Under the pieces are notes generated by a model. That model was not told the DNA's origin, made no database searches, and worked only from the letters and a program-made list of their open reading frames with translations. 64,000 bases of DNA from positions 67,930-131,929 of the forward strand of contig CAZZBB010000106.1 in assembly GCA_964652195.1 (NCBI GenBank). Reading direction: 5' to 3'. Both the position numbers and the translations under genes were made by a program. This DNA comes from MSPOR6 sp964652195. Lineage in GTDB: Bacteria; Poribacteria; WGA-4E; WGA-3G. Below, piece after piece: positions 1-8,906 of this stretch; the first letter of the stretch is position 1, and each line of letters opens with the position of its first letter.

Positions 1-1765
1 AACGTTGCGGAATTTCAATAGTATACTTATCCAATTCAATCTCAACTGTAGTCCATGAACTACCACCATCTATTGATTTAACAACACTCCCAGCAACTAT
101 GGCATAGAGTGAATCTGGAATTTGTGAATCTGCATTGGAATTGAAACTGACTAAGTTATCGACTCTACATTCAATTCTTGAATTGAATCTGTGCCAAGTT
201 TTTCCTCCATCTAATGAACGGTGAATACCTGTTATACCTCCTGTATAGAACGTGTTTTCGTCTATTGCTACAGCAGAATTCACACTAAACTTCTTAGGTG
301 TTATACCAGAAGATTCAACAATATTCCAAGTGTTGCCATAATCCACTGAACGAGCTACCACACCTTCATCCCCACATACCAGCAAGAGTGTTTTGCCATA
401 GGCAAGTAGTTTAATATTAGGTAATGATCTCATAAAATTCGTAGTGTCAGACGGTGTAATGTCTTCCCATGATTCACCATTATCCGATGACCGCAAGACC
501 CACCAAGAATTTTTAGTGAAATCATAATACTCTTCAGTATTGTTCTCCATTATTCCATCAGCACCAAATACATCTACTGATACTGCGACATAGATCTGGT
601 TATCAGACACTTCCAAAGAACAGACATGAATAGGCACATCTAATGGTAACATAAGCCGTCCCCAGGTCCCTGCTATATAACGATAGGTTTGTGAATAGGA
701 TGTTGCAAACAGCGTATCTTGACATATTCGTAACAATCTAATTTCAGAATTATCTGTTAAGTGTTTTTCTAAGCCTTTATTGAGATTTACCCACGAAGAC
801 CCACGGTCAAGAGATTGAAAAACACCTTGATTGAGTGAGAGATAAAATGTATCCTTAGCGATTAGCAACTCTCTTACAAATCCATCTGGACAAGGACCAA
901 CAGAATTCCAAGTCTTACCTTCATCGGTAGATGCGAATAATTTATCAGATGGAATAATATATAGAGTTCCATTGTGTTCGGCAATAGGTATATCCCCGTG
1001 TGTCTCTTGTTGTAGTAAATCTGTGTTAACAAGCTGCCACTCATTTTCAGTTGAGGGTAATTTATAAATATCCTTATAACCCATAACAGCATAAAGTGTT
1101 CTATCTGATGTGATAGCTAACGTACCTACTGAAGCTGCTACTCCCGGTTCATTCATCTGTATCCACTGCATAATATTCTCCGTTAGATTGTCTGGATGTT
1201 CAAAACCACCTAATGTTTTCCGTACCATCTCTTCCTCCTTCTTTAATCGCTTTCTCGCACGGTGTAATCTACTTTTAATCGTATTCAACGGCACATTTAA
1301 GAAATCACTAATATCTTCACAACGCATTTCACCAAGATAGTGAAGCGTTATCACAGTCTGTTCATTTGCAGGTAATTTGTTAAGAAGGTGTTTCACAACC
1401 TTATGCCGTTTTTCTGTTGCCTTAACTTCCCTCTGTTCATCAAGATACCGTTTATAAAACACTCTTTCTATTTCCGCTTCAGGTATAGAATCAATTGATG
1501 TAATCGGAAGTTGTGCTTTTCTATAATAGGCATAACAACAATTCTCAACAATCGTTTGTAACCATGCAGCAAATCGGTTCGGTTCTCGAAGTGTATCAAG
1601 TTTTTTATATGCCTGAAGAAAAGTATCCTGTGTTATTTCTTCTGCGAGGTGGAAATCTCCGATCATCCGCCATGCAAAGGCATGTATCTGCTTTTGGTAT
1701 CTTCTCACCAAATTCGTAAATGCCTCTTGGTTACCACTCAGAATTTCTTGAATGAGTTTAGCATC
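1..1765 (-). CDS. ECF-type sigma-70 factor fused to BNR/Asp-box repeat domain (partial, runs off the window)
   Basis: On the minus strand one reading frame is open from about 1765 to the window edge. Its first ~180 residues are an ECF sigma factor: region 2 is visible as HLAEEITQDTFLQAYKK and region 4 as a helix-turn-helix ending NTIKSRLHRARKRLKK. Directly after this, with no stop, comes a long region of beta-propeller-like repeats with Asp-box signatures (S-x-D-x-G-x-T/S-W, for example SIDGGSSW and SLDGGKTW). Sigma factors of this size normally end after region 4, so this is a fusion or a sigma factor with a large sensory C-terminus. The best ribosome site (GGAG, before an ATG at 1778) opens MKNDDAKLIQEIL, which looks like a true ECF start, but that frame hits a stop after ten more bases; the body continues in a frame whose first ATG is at 1765. 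A one-base frameshift near 1740 is therefore likely, real or a sequencing error. The C-terminus is missing. Confidence 0.8.
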
Positions 1766-1991
1766 GTCATTTTTCATATTTATCTCCTACACGGAATCCT
1801 CTTATGATATACAGATACATTTAAATATGAAATGGTTGCATAAAATGTAATTATTGAATGGAGAATGATTTTTATAGGAAAGGCAGATACAAGAAGATTA
1901 CTAATAGGGTGAGATTAAATGTTGATCAGATACATTCTTGGAATTATGTATAGGTATAACGTATTTGATTATTCTACTTTGAAAAGTGATT

Positions 1992-2657
1992 CTATCCAAG
2001 ATTGTTATCGGTATTAAAGATTTCTTTTGCTCTTATATAATCTTCAGGTGTGTTGATATTAACAAATGAAAGACCTTCAGGGTCATAAGGCTGCCATTCT
2101 TTAGGTGATAGGTTCAGGCTATTGATCCGTTTACGAAGTGCATGAACTCTATAATCTGTTTCATCAAACATCTCTTCAATAAACGGCAAACACCGCTTAG
2201 AATAGACTGCACATAATGTTTGGTAGGTTATACCTGTATCCTTTTTCTGTTTTAACTTCTTCTCACGGTTAGGAATTTTCGTAGTATAAGGTATTACTGC
2301 CTCATATTCTCCTAAAACAGATATTAGGTATTTCAATAGATCCGAATTGAGAAACGGACTATCACAACCAACACATAGAACAGAATCATGTGATGCATAA
2401 GTTAACCCTGTATGTATGCCTCCTAATGCACCTGTATTTGGCACAATATCGCTATACATTCTTATATTGAGATGTGCATATTCATCAGGATTATTTGTAA
2501 TTATAAGGAGTTCATCAGCTATGGGTTGTAAACACTCAATTATTTGACCTATAATAGTGTTCTTCCCAAGTTGAAGTAACGACTTATTCTCTCCCATCCG
2601 TTTGCTTTTTCCGCCAGCTAATATTACACCTGTTACCAATTGAGTATTTTTATGCAT
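1992..2657 (-). CDS. mobA: Molybdenum cofactor guanylyltransferase MobA
   Basis: A 221-residue nucleotidyltransferase of the MobA family, which transfers GMP from GTP to molybdopterin to give the guanine dinucleotide cofactor in the cytoplasm. The N-terminus carries the signature GVILAGGKSKRMG (residues ~10-22) followed by K25, the usual substrate-binding lysine. The CDSPFL motif of the metal/NTP site is present in the middle, and the C-terminus ends with the typical NINTPEDY. Length is normal for the family. It starts 29 bp after the end of the upstream sulfatase gene and is probably co-transcribed with it, although no functional link is obvious. No strong ribosome site is visible before the ATG. 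Confidence 0.88.
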   Translation of the reverse strand: MHKNTQLVTGVILAGGKSKRMGENKSLLQLGKNTIIGQIIECLQPIADELLIITNNPDEYAHLNIRMYSDIVPNTGALGGIHTGLTYASHDSVLCVGCDSPFLNSDLLKYLISVLGEYEAVIPYTTKIPNREKKLKQKKDTGITYQTLCAVYSKRCLPFIEEMFDETDYRVHALRKRINSLNLSPKEWQPYDPEGLSFVNINTPEDYIRAKEIFNTDNNLG

Positions 2658-2686
2658 AGGATAAGTAAAAAAGACTATTGAGTATT

Positions 2687-4063
2687 TTAATCTACAAGGC
2701 TCGGACCAAAACGACTTTCCATCCGGGTTCGTAATTCTCTAACTAATTGTTGTTCTGCATCAGCGATATTGTTCAATTCGTCTGGATCTTCAACAAGATT
2801 GTACAATTCAATGAACCCATCACTGTCTTCAATTAATTTGTGGGTATCCGTCCGAATACAACTGAATTTACGAAGTTTACTGACAGTCTCGCTGCGATGG
2901 TTTTCACTTTCACCACGGAGGACTGGAGCAATTGAGAGACCGTCGATATTTTCCAACACAGGTACATCCGCGAAATCACAGATAGTAGGGTTCAAATCAA
3001 TAAGTTCAACTAAATCATCTGAAATTCGATTCCCTTCTATTCCAGGTCCTGCTACGATTAATGGCACACGGAGAGATGCTTCATACGCTATACTCTTTGT
3101 ATATAAACCGTGGTCACCCAGCATTTCACCATGATCACTTGAATAAATTATGTATGTGTTATCAAGGATGCGCCGTTCTTCAAGTGCATTTAGCATCATA
3201 CCTATCTGATCATCAATTAGTTCTGTTGCTGCACAATACTGACGTCGCGTAATATCAATCTCTTCAGGCGTTAAATTGACAGTGCGTTTTTGCACCCATT
3301 CAGGTTTACCATTCATATCATCAATTATAGGATCCGGCATATCGGCATCTCGATACTTGTCCCCGTATTCTGTAGGAGGATCAAACGGGTCATGTGGACC
3401 AACGAAACTGACAAATAAGTGCCATGGAAAATCATCAGGTATATTTTCAATAAAATCTGTCGCACTTCTACCGATATAGGTATCCTCAAAATCTTCTGTG
3501 GAGTGGACAGAATCATAGGATCCTCCCTTAATCCATCCATTCTTTGAACGATTTCGATAATCACGATAGAATGTTTCTAATAGACCTTTCTCCTCAAGAT
3601 AGTGTGTATAGGGACCAATAGGTGTTGCTGATTTGCCAGCATGCATTTTGCCTTCACACTCCTCTGGGTGTGTGAATCCCCAACTGTAGGTACGCGGACG
3701 ATCACCGAAACGACCATTGTAACCATCCGGTTTTGCAAGATCAAGTTTACCGACACAACCAACACGATAACCGTTATCACGAAGTTGTTGATAATAGGTC
3801 GGTACAGTAGACGGAAGAAAACTGCCATTGTCAAGTGAACCTAATCGAGAAGGTTGTATACCGGAAGCCAATCCGATACGAGATGGGGCACATACTGGAG
3901 CATTCGTTGTACAATTTGTAAAAGTTACCCCCATCTCAGTTAATCTACGTAGGTTTGGGGTGTTAAGGGCATCGGGTGACTTTTCATGTGTTTCTACATA
4001 GTCGTATCTATGTTGGTCAGACATAATAAAAAGCACATTAGGTCTATCTGTTTTTCTGCTCAT
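2687..4063 (-). CDS. Sulfatase, FGly-dependent (type I)
   Basis: A 458-residue type I sulfatase of the alkaline phosphatase superfamily, predicted to hydrolyse an organic sulfate ester. The catalytic signature C-A-P-S-R lies at residues 58-62; in this family the Cys is converted to formylglycine. Metal ligands are visible at the N-terminus (SDQHRYD, residues 15-21) and in SSDHGEMLGDHG around residue 310. The C-terminal region contains the usual LYNLVEDPDELNNIAD segment. There is no signal peptide, so it appears cytoplasmic. The precise substrate cannot be told from sequence. It is one of three sulfatase-family genes in the window and is followed by mobA. Confidence 0.9.
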   Translation of the reverse strand: MSRKTDRPNVLFIMSDQHRYDYVETHEKSPDALNTPNLRRLTEMGVTFTNCTTNAPVCAPSRIGLASGIQPSRLGSLDNGSFLPSTVPTYYQQLRDNGYRVGCVGKLDLAKPDGYNGRFGDRPRTYSWGFTHPEECEGKMHAGKSATPIGPYTHYLEEKGLLETFYRDYRNRSKNGWIKGGSYDSVHSTEDFEDTYIGRSATDFIENIPDDFPWHLFVSFVGPHDPFDPPTEYGDKYRDADMPDPIIDDMNGKPEWVQKRTVNLTPEEIDITRRQYCAATELIDDQIGMMLNALEERRILDNTYIIYSSDHGEMLGDHGLYTKSIAYEASLRVPLIVAGPGIEGNRISDDLVELIDLNPTICDFADVPVLENIDGLSIAPVLRGESENHRSETVSKLRKFSCIRTDTHKLIEDSDGFIELYNLVEDPDELNNIADAEQQLVRELRTRMESRFGPSLVD

Positions 4064-4268
4064 ATATAATTACTCCAATATGATGTTCATCATTAGTATA
4101 GTTTATTCAGTTTAGGATTGTAGTATTGAACATTATACATGACATATATCTATGCTTCAAACATTATCGTCAGGCGCGTGTAAAGTTTTTGGCACTAAAC
4201 CTTACGCTGCTTATGTTCGCATCACACCTTTAATGAATATCCCATGAACAGTTGTTATCCGTGGCTTA

Positions 4269-4304
4269 AAATACGGCACAAACTGAAAGTTTATGCTACA
4301 TTTT
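4269..4304. repeat. Dispersed short palindromic repeat, copy 1 of 3
   Basis: A segment reading about AATACGGCACAAACTGAAAG then TTTATGCTACA. Its reverse complement is nearly identical to 10274-10304, and a third relative lies at 40771-40803. The core CAAACT...AGTTTG can fold as a hairpin. All three are intergenic. The rest of the 4064-4855 gap holds the CACTCC repeats and a possible promoter, with no convincing gene. Confidence 0.6.
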
Positions 4305-4369
4305 AAGAGACCTTAATTGTCAGAAATGGTATTAGTTTTCCATATCTGTAGAATCCTACAAAAATGCCA

Positions 4370-4439
4370 CACTCCAGCAGAGTGCTATGTCTATAGAAAA
4401 CATTATGGGTATATTTTGGCACTCCAGCGGAGTGCTATG
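4370..4439. repeat. Pair of hairpin repeats, CACTCCAGCrGAGTGCTATG
   Basis: Two copies of a 20-bp unit at 4370-4389 and 4420-4439, 30 bp apart. The second is a perfect hairpin (CACTCC-AGC-GGAGTG); the first carries one mismatch in the stem (A for G). No reading frame crosses them convincingly. They look like members of a small palindromic repeat family. Confidence 0.65.
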
Positions 4440-4763
4440 CGTCGATTCACTTCATAGCGCTTCACTGGTACAATGAGCGTTTCATTTTGCGAATTTTACC
4501 CGTCAAATGTCTTAATAACAACGTTTGCCCTTAAATTCAGCTGTAAAACTTCTACATTTAGATTTCTGCCGCATGCTCCGTCAGACAAATAATCTTATCA
4601 TATTGTTGTTTTTTACATCGCCTAATTTTCTGAAAACAGTATAATTCAAAATAAAAGACACTTTTTTTACGATTTTGCACCTTTTGCAGTATAAAACATA
4701 TGTCTTTAATTATAAAGGCAGGTATTATTTCCTGTTGGTGTATTTATGTCAATGCATGTCAAT

Positions 4764-4790
4764 TTGGTATTTCCCAAAGTGTGGTATACT
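4764..4790 (+). promoter_or_regulatory. Possible promoter for the Cys-rich membrane protein
   Basis: TTGGTA at 4764-4769 and TATACT at 4785-4790 are separated by 15 bp, shorter than the optimum. The expected transcript would start near 4797, leaving about 60 nt before the ATG at 4856. This would rule out the upstream ATG at 4700 as a start. Confidence 0.35.
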
Positions 4791-4855
4791 TGCCACGTAA
4801 AATGAAACCTAACCGACACCTTTTCAGTGGTGTCACAAACGATAGGAGATTTCAC

Positions 4856-5203
4856 ATGAAACGGAAATTGTATTTAGACATCATAGTCTTTATAGCGATT
4901 CTCGGTGGCTTTGGTGTCCTCATTTTTCTGCAGCAGCAAGCACCTGCCACAGAAACCCAGACGCAGAATGCAGTAGACGCACCTGCCACGGGATGTTGCG
5001 GTGCCTCCCCAGTTGAAAGTGAAACTTCGGCTGAAACTGCTGGCGGATGTTGTGGAACATCTAAGTCCGATGCATCGCAAAGTGTTGATAACTCACAACA
5101 GGTGCAACCTTCAGCTTCAGGTACACCTGAAACAAACGAAACAGATTCCCTTACACCGCAAAATGAAGATGCGGACACAGGTGGATGTGGATGTGGCGGC
5201 TAA
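4856..5203 (+). CDS. Small membrane-anchored Cys-rich protein of unknown function
   Basis: A 115-residue protein. Residues ~5-25 form a single hydrophobic segment (LDIIVFIAILGGFGVLIFL) after a short basic start, so it is either membrane-anchored or exported. The rest is low-complexity, rich in Thr, Ser, Glu and Gln, and is punctuated by three Cys clusters: TGCCGAS, GGCCGTS and a terminal GGCGCGG. These could bind metal, but I do not recognise a family. The ATG at 4856 is chosen because AGGAG precedes it at good spacing; an upstream in-frame ATG at 4700 would add an unrelated tail of 52 residues. It stands alone, with repeats upstream and a WD40 gene downstream. Confidence 0.65.
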   Translation: MKRKLYLDIIVFIAILGGFGVLIFLQQQAPATETQTQNAVDAPATGCCGASPVESETSAETAGGCCGTSKSDASQSVDNSQQVQPSASGTPETNETDSLTPQNEDADTGGCGCGG

Positions 5204-5447
5204 TAGACCGTTACATAGAGTTACCTATCTGGAGAACATAGAATGTGTTTGTTGAGAGTAACTATAGTGAACATATAGAAAGTTAGCACATCTTCCGTCC
5301 GATTGATCTCCGAATCTCGGATGAACACGCTCATAGTCGGGAATCGGAGTTCTTTCAGACAAACTAATAGTGTCTAATTATTCCTAAAATTCACTATAGC
5401 ACCTATTGAACATTCAATTGCAATTCAAACTTAGAAAACGGCAAAAT

Positions 5448-7538
5448 ATGAAACTGGAAACTGGCTCAATTTTCGCAGAAGACAAGAACATTGATATAAG
5501 AGTTTCATTACCGGAAGGGACGTTTGCTCGTTTAGGAAGAGGGTGTGTGCCTGATATAGCGTTCTCCCCCAACAGCAAGTATATTGCTATAGGAACTTGG
5601 GTAGGGATATGGTTATATGACTTGATGACGTTATCCCCTATTGCGTTATGGGAATCAAAACGTGGCATGATTGGGAAAGTCACCTTCTCAGATGATGGAA
5701 AATGGTTAGCTGCAAGCAACTCAGACAATAACTTAAATGTGTGGGATGTGCAACGTGGTGTGTGCATAACACAGATGGAAATGGAAGATTATGTTACGGG
5801 ATTAACTTTTTCACCTGATAACCGCTACCTTGCCTCTGCTTCTGCTCGTTCTTCTACTGTTGAAGTCTGGTATCCAGAAACAGGCACGCAGCTTTCGCAA
5901 TTCACTGCTGAAACTGAAAAAGGGGGTTTTTTAAGACCTATTGTCTTTTCTCCAGATAGTCACTTAATAGCGTCTACGGGGCGCGTTAACATAGATAGCG
6001 ATGTAGAGGTTATAGTCGTATGGAATGTAGAAAGCAAAGAGCAAATTGCCTCTATTACGGGACATACAGCTAAAATTATTAACCTCTGTTTTTCTCCGTG
6101 TGGGCAATTCCTTGCTTCCAGCAGTGAAGACAGCACCGTGCAAATCTGGAAAGTTGGAACTTGGGATCCAGTTCGTACTTATTCAGATTTTGGTTCCTCT
6201 TGTCGTATTTTTTCATCTTATTCTCCGGACGGTACTCTCCGTGCTGTAATAATGACCTATGATCATACAGATCCTGTTACTGTTTCTGTTCGTAACTTGG
6301 ACAGTGGAGAACAACTTTATACCGATGAAGTTTGGGGCAATACAATAGAATTTTCTGATATTGATGATTGGGGCAGTACAGTAGAATTTTCGAATGGTTC
6401 ACGGTTAGCTTACGAGTGCCGACATGAATTCATCAACGTATGGACTCTTGATAATCCACACAAGCGCCAACTTGTTCATTCACCTATTTCGTTCCCTGAA
6501 TCAGTTATATTTTCACAAGATGGAGAAACGTTAGCAGCTGATTATAGACAAGAAGGCATTATCCTATGGGATGTTGCTAATAAACATTCACGTCCTGCAA
6601 TCGAAATGGCATCAGGAACCGGAAAAAATCAGTTTGTATATAAATCCGTTAAAAGCAATTTTTACGCTGTAAGTGTAAACAAAGGTAGTGTCATGCTCTG
6701 GACAGTTAATGGGAGTGGAAGTAATAGTGGCACAAACCTGCTTGCTAATGTTACAGGACATGCATATAAGTCAACACGCCCCGCACTTACCATTACTGGA
6801 GATAAACTGGCCTGTGCTAATAGTGATGGCACTTTGAGTGTGTGGGATGTGCAAAGTGGAGAAAAAATCCGTGAGTTTACTCACCCTCTTGATGAAGATC
6901 GGGAAGAAGATGACTCGGATTGGATTGTGGCCTTGGAGTTCAGTTTGGATGGGCAGGTACTCATGAGCCAATCGAATTGTGGTTTACATATCCAGTTGTG
7001 GGATATAGAACGGGGTGAAAGGATAGAAAACTTTCCATGTGATGAAGTAACGGATTTTCGGGGTTTTTCTCCATGTGGTCGTTATTTGGCTTATGGATAT
7101 GAAGAGATTTTGTTGTGGGATATTGCACAGCAAGAACTAATCTCGACGATCCCGAATCAAGAAACAACTGCGTTTGCATATTCTCCATGCGAACGGTATA
7201 TGGCTTACGGACGTAAAGAGATTATATTATGGGATCTTACATGTCATAAACTCTACAGGAGGCTATCTTTACCTTTGGAATGTAATAATATGTATGTCTT
7301 GGTGTTCTCTCCGTGTGGACAGTATTTAGCTGGTGGGGCGTGGTGGATTGAGGGTTGGGATAAAGTTCCTATGTGTATATGGGAAGTTGCAACAGGTGAA
7401 TATATCGCTACTTTTCTGGGACATCCGACAGATATTCAATGTCTTACGTTTTCATCAGATAGCACTATCTTAGCAAGCGGCAGTTTTGATGGCACTATTC
7501 TGCTTTGGGATATGAAACCGTACTTAAAAAACACATAA
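5448..7538 (+). CDS. WD40 repeat protein
   Basis: A roughly 700-residue protein made almost entirely of WD40 repeats, predicted to form one or two beta-propellers that act as a protein-binding scaffold. Repeats are recognised by GH/x-dipeptide turns, [FL]SPDGxxLA strands and terminal W-D or W-x motifs, for example VWDVQRG, IWKVGTW, LWDIERGER and the last LWDMKPY. No enzyme domain, membrane segment or signal peptide is seen. A TTG at 5406 in the same frame could extend the protein by 14 residues, but neither start has a clear ribosome site; I prefer the ATG at 5448. The next reading frame begins ten bases after the stop. The 5204-5447 gap shows no gene. Confidence 0.85.
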   Translation: MKLETGSIFAEDKNIDIRVSLPEGTFARLGRGCVPDIAFSPNSKYIAIGTWVGIWLYDLMTLSPIALWESKRGMIGKVTFSDDGKWLAASNSDNNLNVWDVQRGVCITQMEMEDYVTGLTFSPDNRYLASASARSSTVEVWYPETGTQLSQFTAETEKGGFLRPIVFSPDSHLIASTGRVNIDSDVEVIVVWNVESKEQIASITGHTAKIINLCFSPCGQFLASSSEDSTVQIWKVGTWDPVRTYSDFGSSCRIFSSYSPDGTLRAVIMTYDHTDPVTVSVRNLDSGEQLYTDEVWGNTIEFSDIDDWGSTVEFSNGSRLAYECRHEFINVWTLDNPHKRQLVHSPISFPESVIFSQDGETLAADYRQEGIILWDVANKHSRPAIEMASGTGKNQFVYKSVKSNFYAVSVNKGSVMLWTVNGSGSNSGTNLLANVTGHAYKSTRPALTITGDKLACANSDGTLSVWDVQSGEKIREFTHPLDEDREEDDSDWIVALEFSLDGQVLMSQSNCGLHIQLWDIERGERIENFPCDEVTDFRGFSPCGRYLAYGYEEILLWDIAQQELISTIPNQETTAFAYSPCERYMAYGRKEIILWDLTCHKLYRRLSLPLECNNMYVLVFSPCGQYLAGGAWWIEGWDKVPMCIWEVATGEYIATFLGHPTDIQCLTFSSDSTILASGSFDGTILLWDMKPYLKNT

Positions 7539-7547
7539 GGAGCACTA

Positions 7548-7717
7548 TTGAGGCGTAACACATTTTCCATTCTCATTTTTATTTTTGTGTTGCCTATATT
7601 TTTTACAGGTCCGGTAATGGCACGTCCCGATAGTCATGCCCAAATGGTGTGATGGGTGAACATGGGCATAAAGCAGGTGAAATGATGCTTGCTTATGAAG
7701 AAATTGAAGGAATTTAA
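7548..7717 (+). pseudogene. Remnant of an exported protein: signal peptide plus frameshifted start of mature chain
   Basis: A TTG codon behind a good AAGGAG site opens a signal-peptide-like stretch (basic start, hydrophobic SILIFIFVLPIFF, then VMA-R as possible cleavage site) followed by DSHAQMV and a TGA. In another frame the sequence resumes as MGEHGHKAGEMMLAYEE and ends at 7717. The two pieces together resemble the N-terminus of outer-membrane transporter-like proteins that begin DSHAPIGVMGEH..., so I read this as a frameshifted and truncated gene. The family recall is from memory and is uncertain. Confidence 0.45.
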
Positions 7718-7740
7718 GATGGTTGATTTAGGAGGATTCT

Positions 7741-8166
7741 ATGTACCTTGAATTCTTACCAGATGGGCATCCAGATTGTCCTTTGTTACTTATATCTCCC
7801 GCCTTTCCACGTAAAACTAAAGATGCAAGTGTAGCTGAAGAGCTATACCTAATGTTACTTAATCTCGCTACAGATTATATTACATTGTTGGAAATTCATG
7901 GTTTGACTTTTATATCCCCAATTGATGGATGTAGACTAACTGCACATGTTGCCGATCAAGATTTTGGCGTAGTTTTGTTAGAAAATACAAAAAATCATTT
8001 CACATGGAAGTTAACGCGTCAAACTTGGAAAGAGGTGTTGGATTCATTATTTTTCTTTACCCGACCAAGTGATACCCGTCCAAGTGATGGAGGTCACGGT
8101 TACCAATGGCTTGATGAAACGAGTAATATTTCCGTTCTAATTTCAACTATGCATAGACGTTGGTGA
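7741..8166 (+). CDS. Hypothetical protein, intact member of a tandem pair
   Basis: A 141-residue soluble-looking protein with no family that I recognise. It contains a central segment LEIHGLTFISPIDGCRLTAHVADQDFG and a C-terminal GYQWLDETSNISVLISTMHRRW. Both segments recur in the degenerate copy immediately downstream (8250-8605), which shows that they are the conserved core. A ribosome site (GGAGG) sits just before the ATG. No signal peptide or membrane helix is evident. The pair looks like a local tandem duplication in a zone full of broken genes. Confidence 0.6.
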   Translation: MYLEFLPDGHPDCPLLLISPAFPRKTKDASVAEELYLMLLNLATDYITLLEIHGLTFISPIDGCRLTAHVADQDFGVVLLENTKNHFTWKLTRQTWKEVLDSLFFFTRPSDTRPSDGGHGYQWLDETSNISVLISTMHRRW

Positions 8167-8249
8167 AGCAATATCAGAATCGTTTCTGGTCGTCTGGTCA
8201 CTCTTAAAATGTTAGCTTCTGCTAAGTCGAGTTGTTTGGAGAAGTGTTA

Positions 8250-8605
8250 ATGTATCTTGAAATCATACCAGAAGGTTCGCAACACATACCCTTTGTTGAT
8301 TCTATACCCGTCTATACCAGAAGAAGCTGAAAAGTTATGCCAAGCGTTAACCGGTATGGTTGCCGACAATAACGCAGTAGTAGATATACACGCTTTGCCT
8401 TTTATCTCTCCAGTTGATGGGTGCAGACTATCGGCACAGGTTAGTGATGAAAATCTTGGCAGTTGACAGGTCAAGCTTGGGAATTTGTATTAGAGTTATT
8501 ATATTGCTTCACCGAACCAGATTGTTGCGGTTACCAATGGCTTGAGCCTGATGATAATACGAGTAATATCTCCGTTATAATCTCAACATATTATCGGCAA
8601 TGGTG
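8250..8605 (+). pseudogene. Decayed tandem duplicate of the preceding hypothetical gene
   Basis: The first codons (MYLEIIPEGSQH) match the neighbour at 7741, then a frameshift near 8290 moves the homology to another frame (YPLLILYPSIPEEAEK... HALPFISPVDGCRLSAQVSDENLG). Near 8462 a second shift with loss of about 14 residues leads into LTGQAWEFVLELLYCFTEPDCCGYQWLE and NTSNISVIISTYYRQW, ending with TGA at 8605. Every part aligns in order with the intact copy, so this is a pseudogene and not a separate small gene. Confidence 0.75.
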
Positions 8606-8673
8606 ATACAACATTTCAATTGGTTTCAATAGTCTGCCCACTCTTAAATGGTTAGTTTTAGCAATAGTGAATT

Positions 8674-8719
8674 GGAAGCCACTCCTACAATAAGCGTGGT
8701 ATCTGTAGGAGTGATTTCC
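8674..8719. repeat. Inverted-repeat hairpin, CACTCCTACA/TGTAGGAGTG
   Basis: A perfect 10-bp stem (8680-8689 with 8704-8713) around a 14-nt loop, extended by GGAA/TTCC after a 2x2 internal loop. No T-run follows, so it is not a typical terminator. It may be a small mobile-type repeat. Confidence 0.55.
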
Positions 8720-8906
8720 GCACCTTGAACCGTGCCCGTAATTTTGAAGGAGACTTCCATTGGAGTGCGTGGCAGGTTGCCTGTTTATCAGAACATCGCT
8801 GGAACGCAACTTAAAAACACGTGGAAACTCGTTTTCGGTTGGCAGTACGCTTTCCGGCTATTGTAATAGTCCTCACCAGAAAGTAAGAACAATAGATATA
8901 TTGTAT

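Noticed and set aside
4700..4855. N-terminal extension of the Cys-rich protein from the ATG at 4700
   Set aside because: A better ribosome site and a membrane-anchor start occur at 4856, and the possible promoter lies inside the extension.
7636..7660. TGA in the exported-protein remnant as selenocysteine
   Set aside because: The protein-like sequence after it is in a different frame, and there is no family Cys at this site.
8455..8470. TGA in the broken tandem copy as a further selenocysteine codon
   Set aside because: The homology moves to another reading frame at this point and residues are missing, so this is a frameshift and not recoding.
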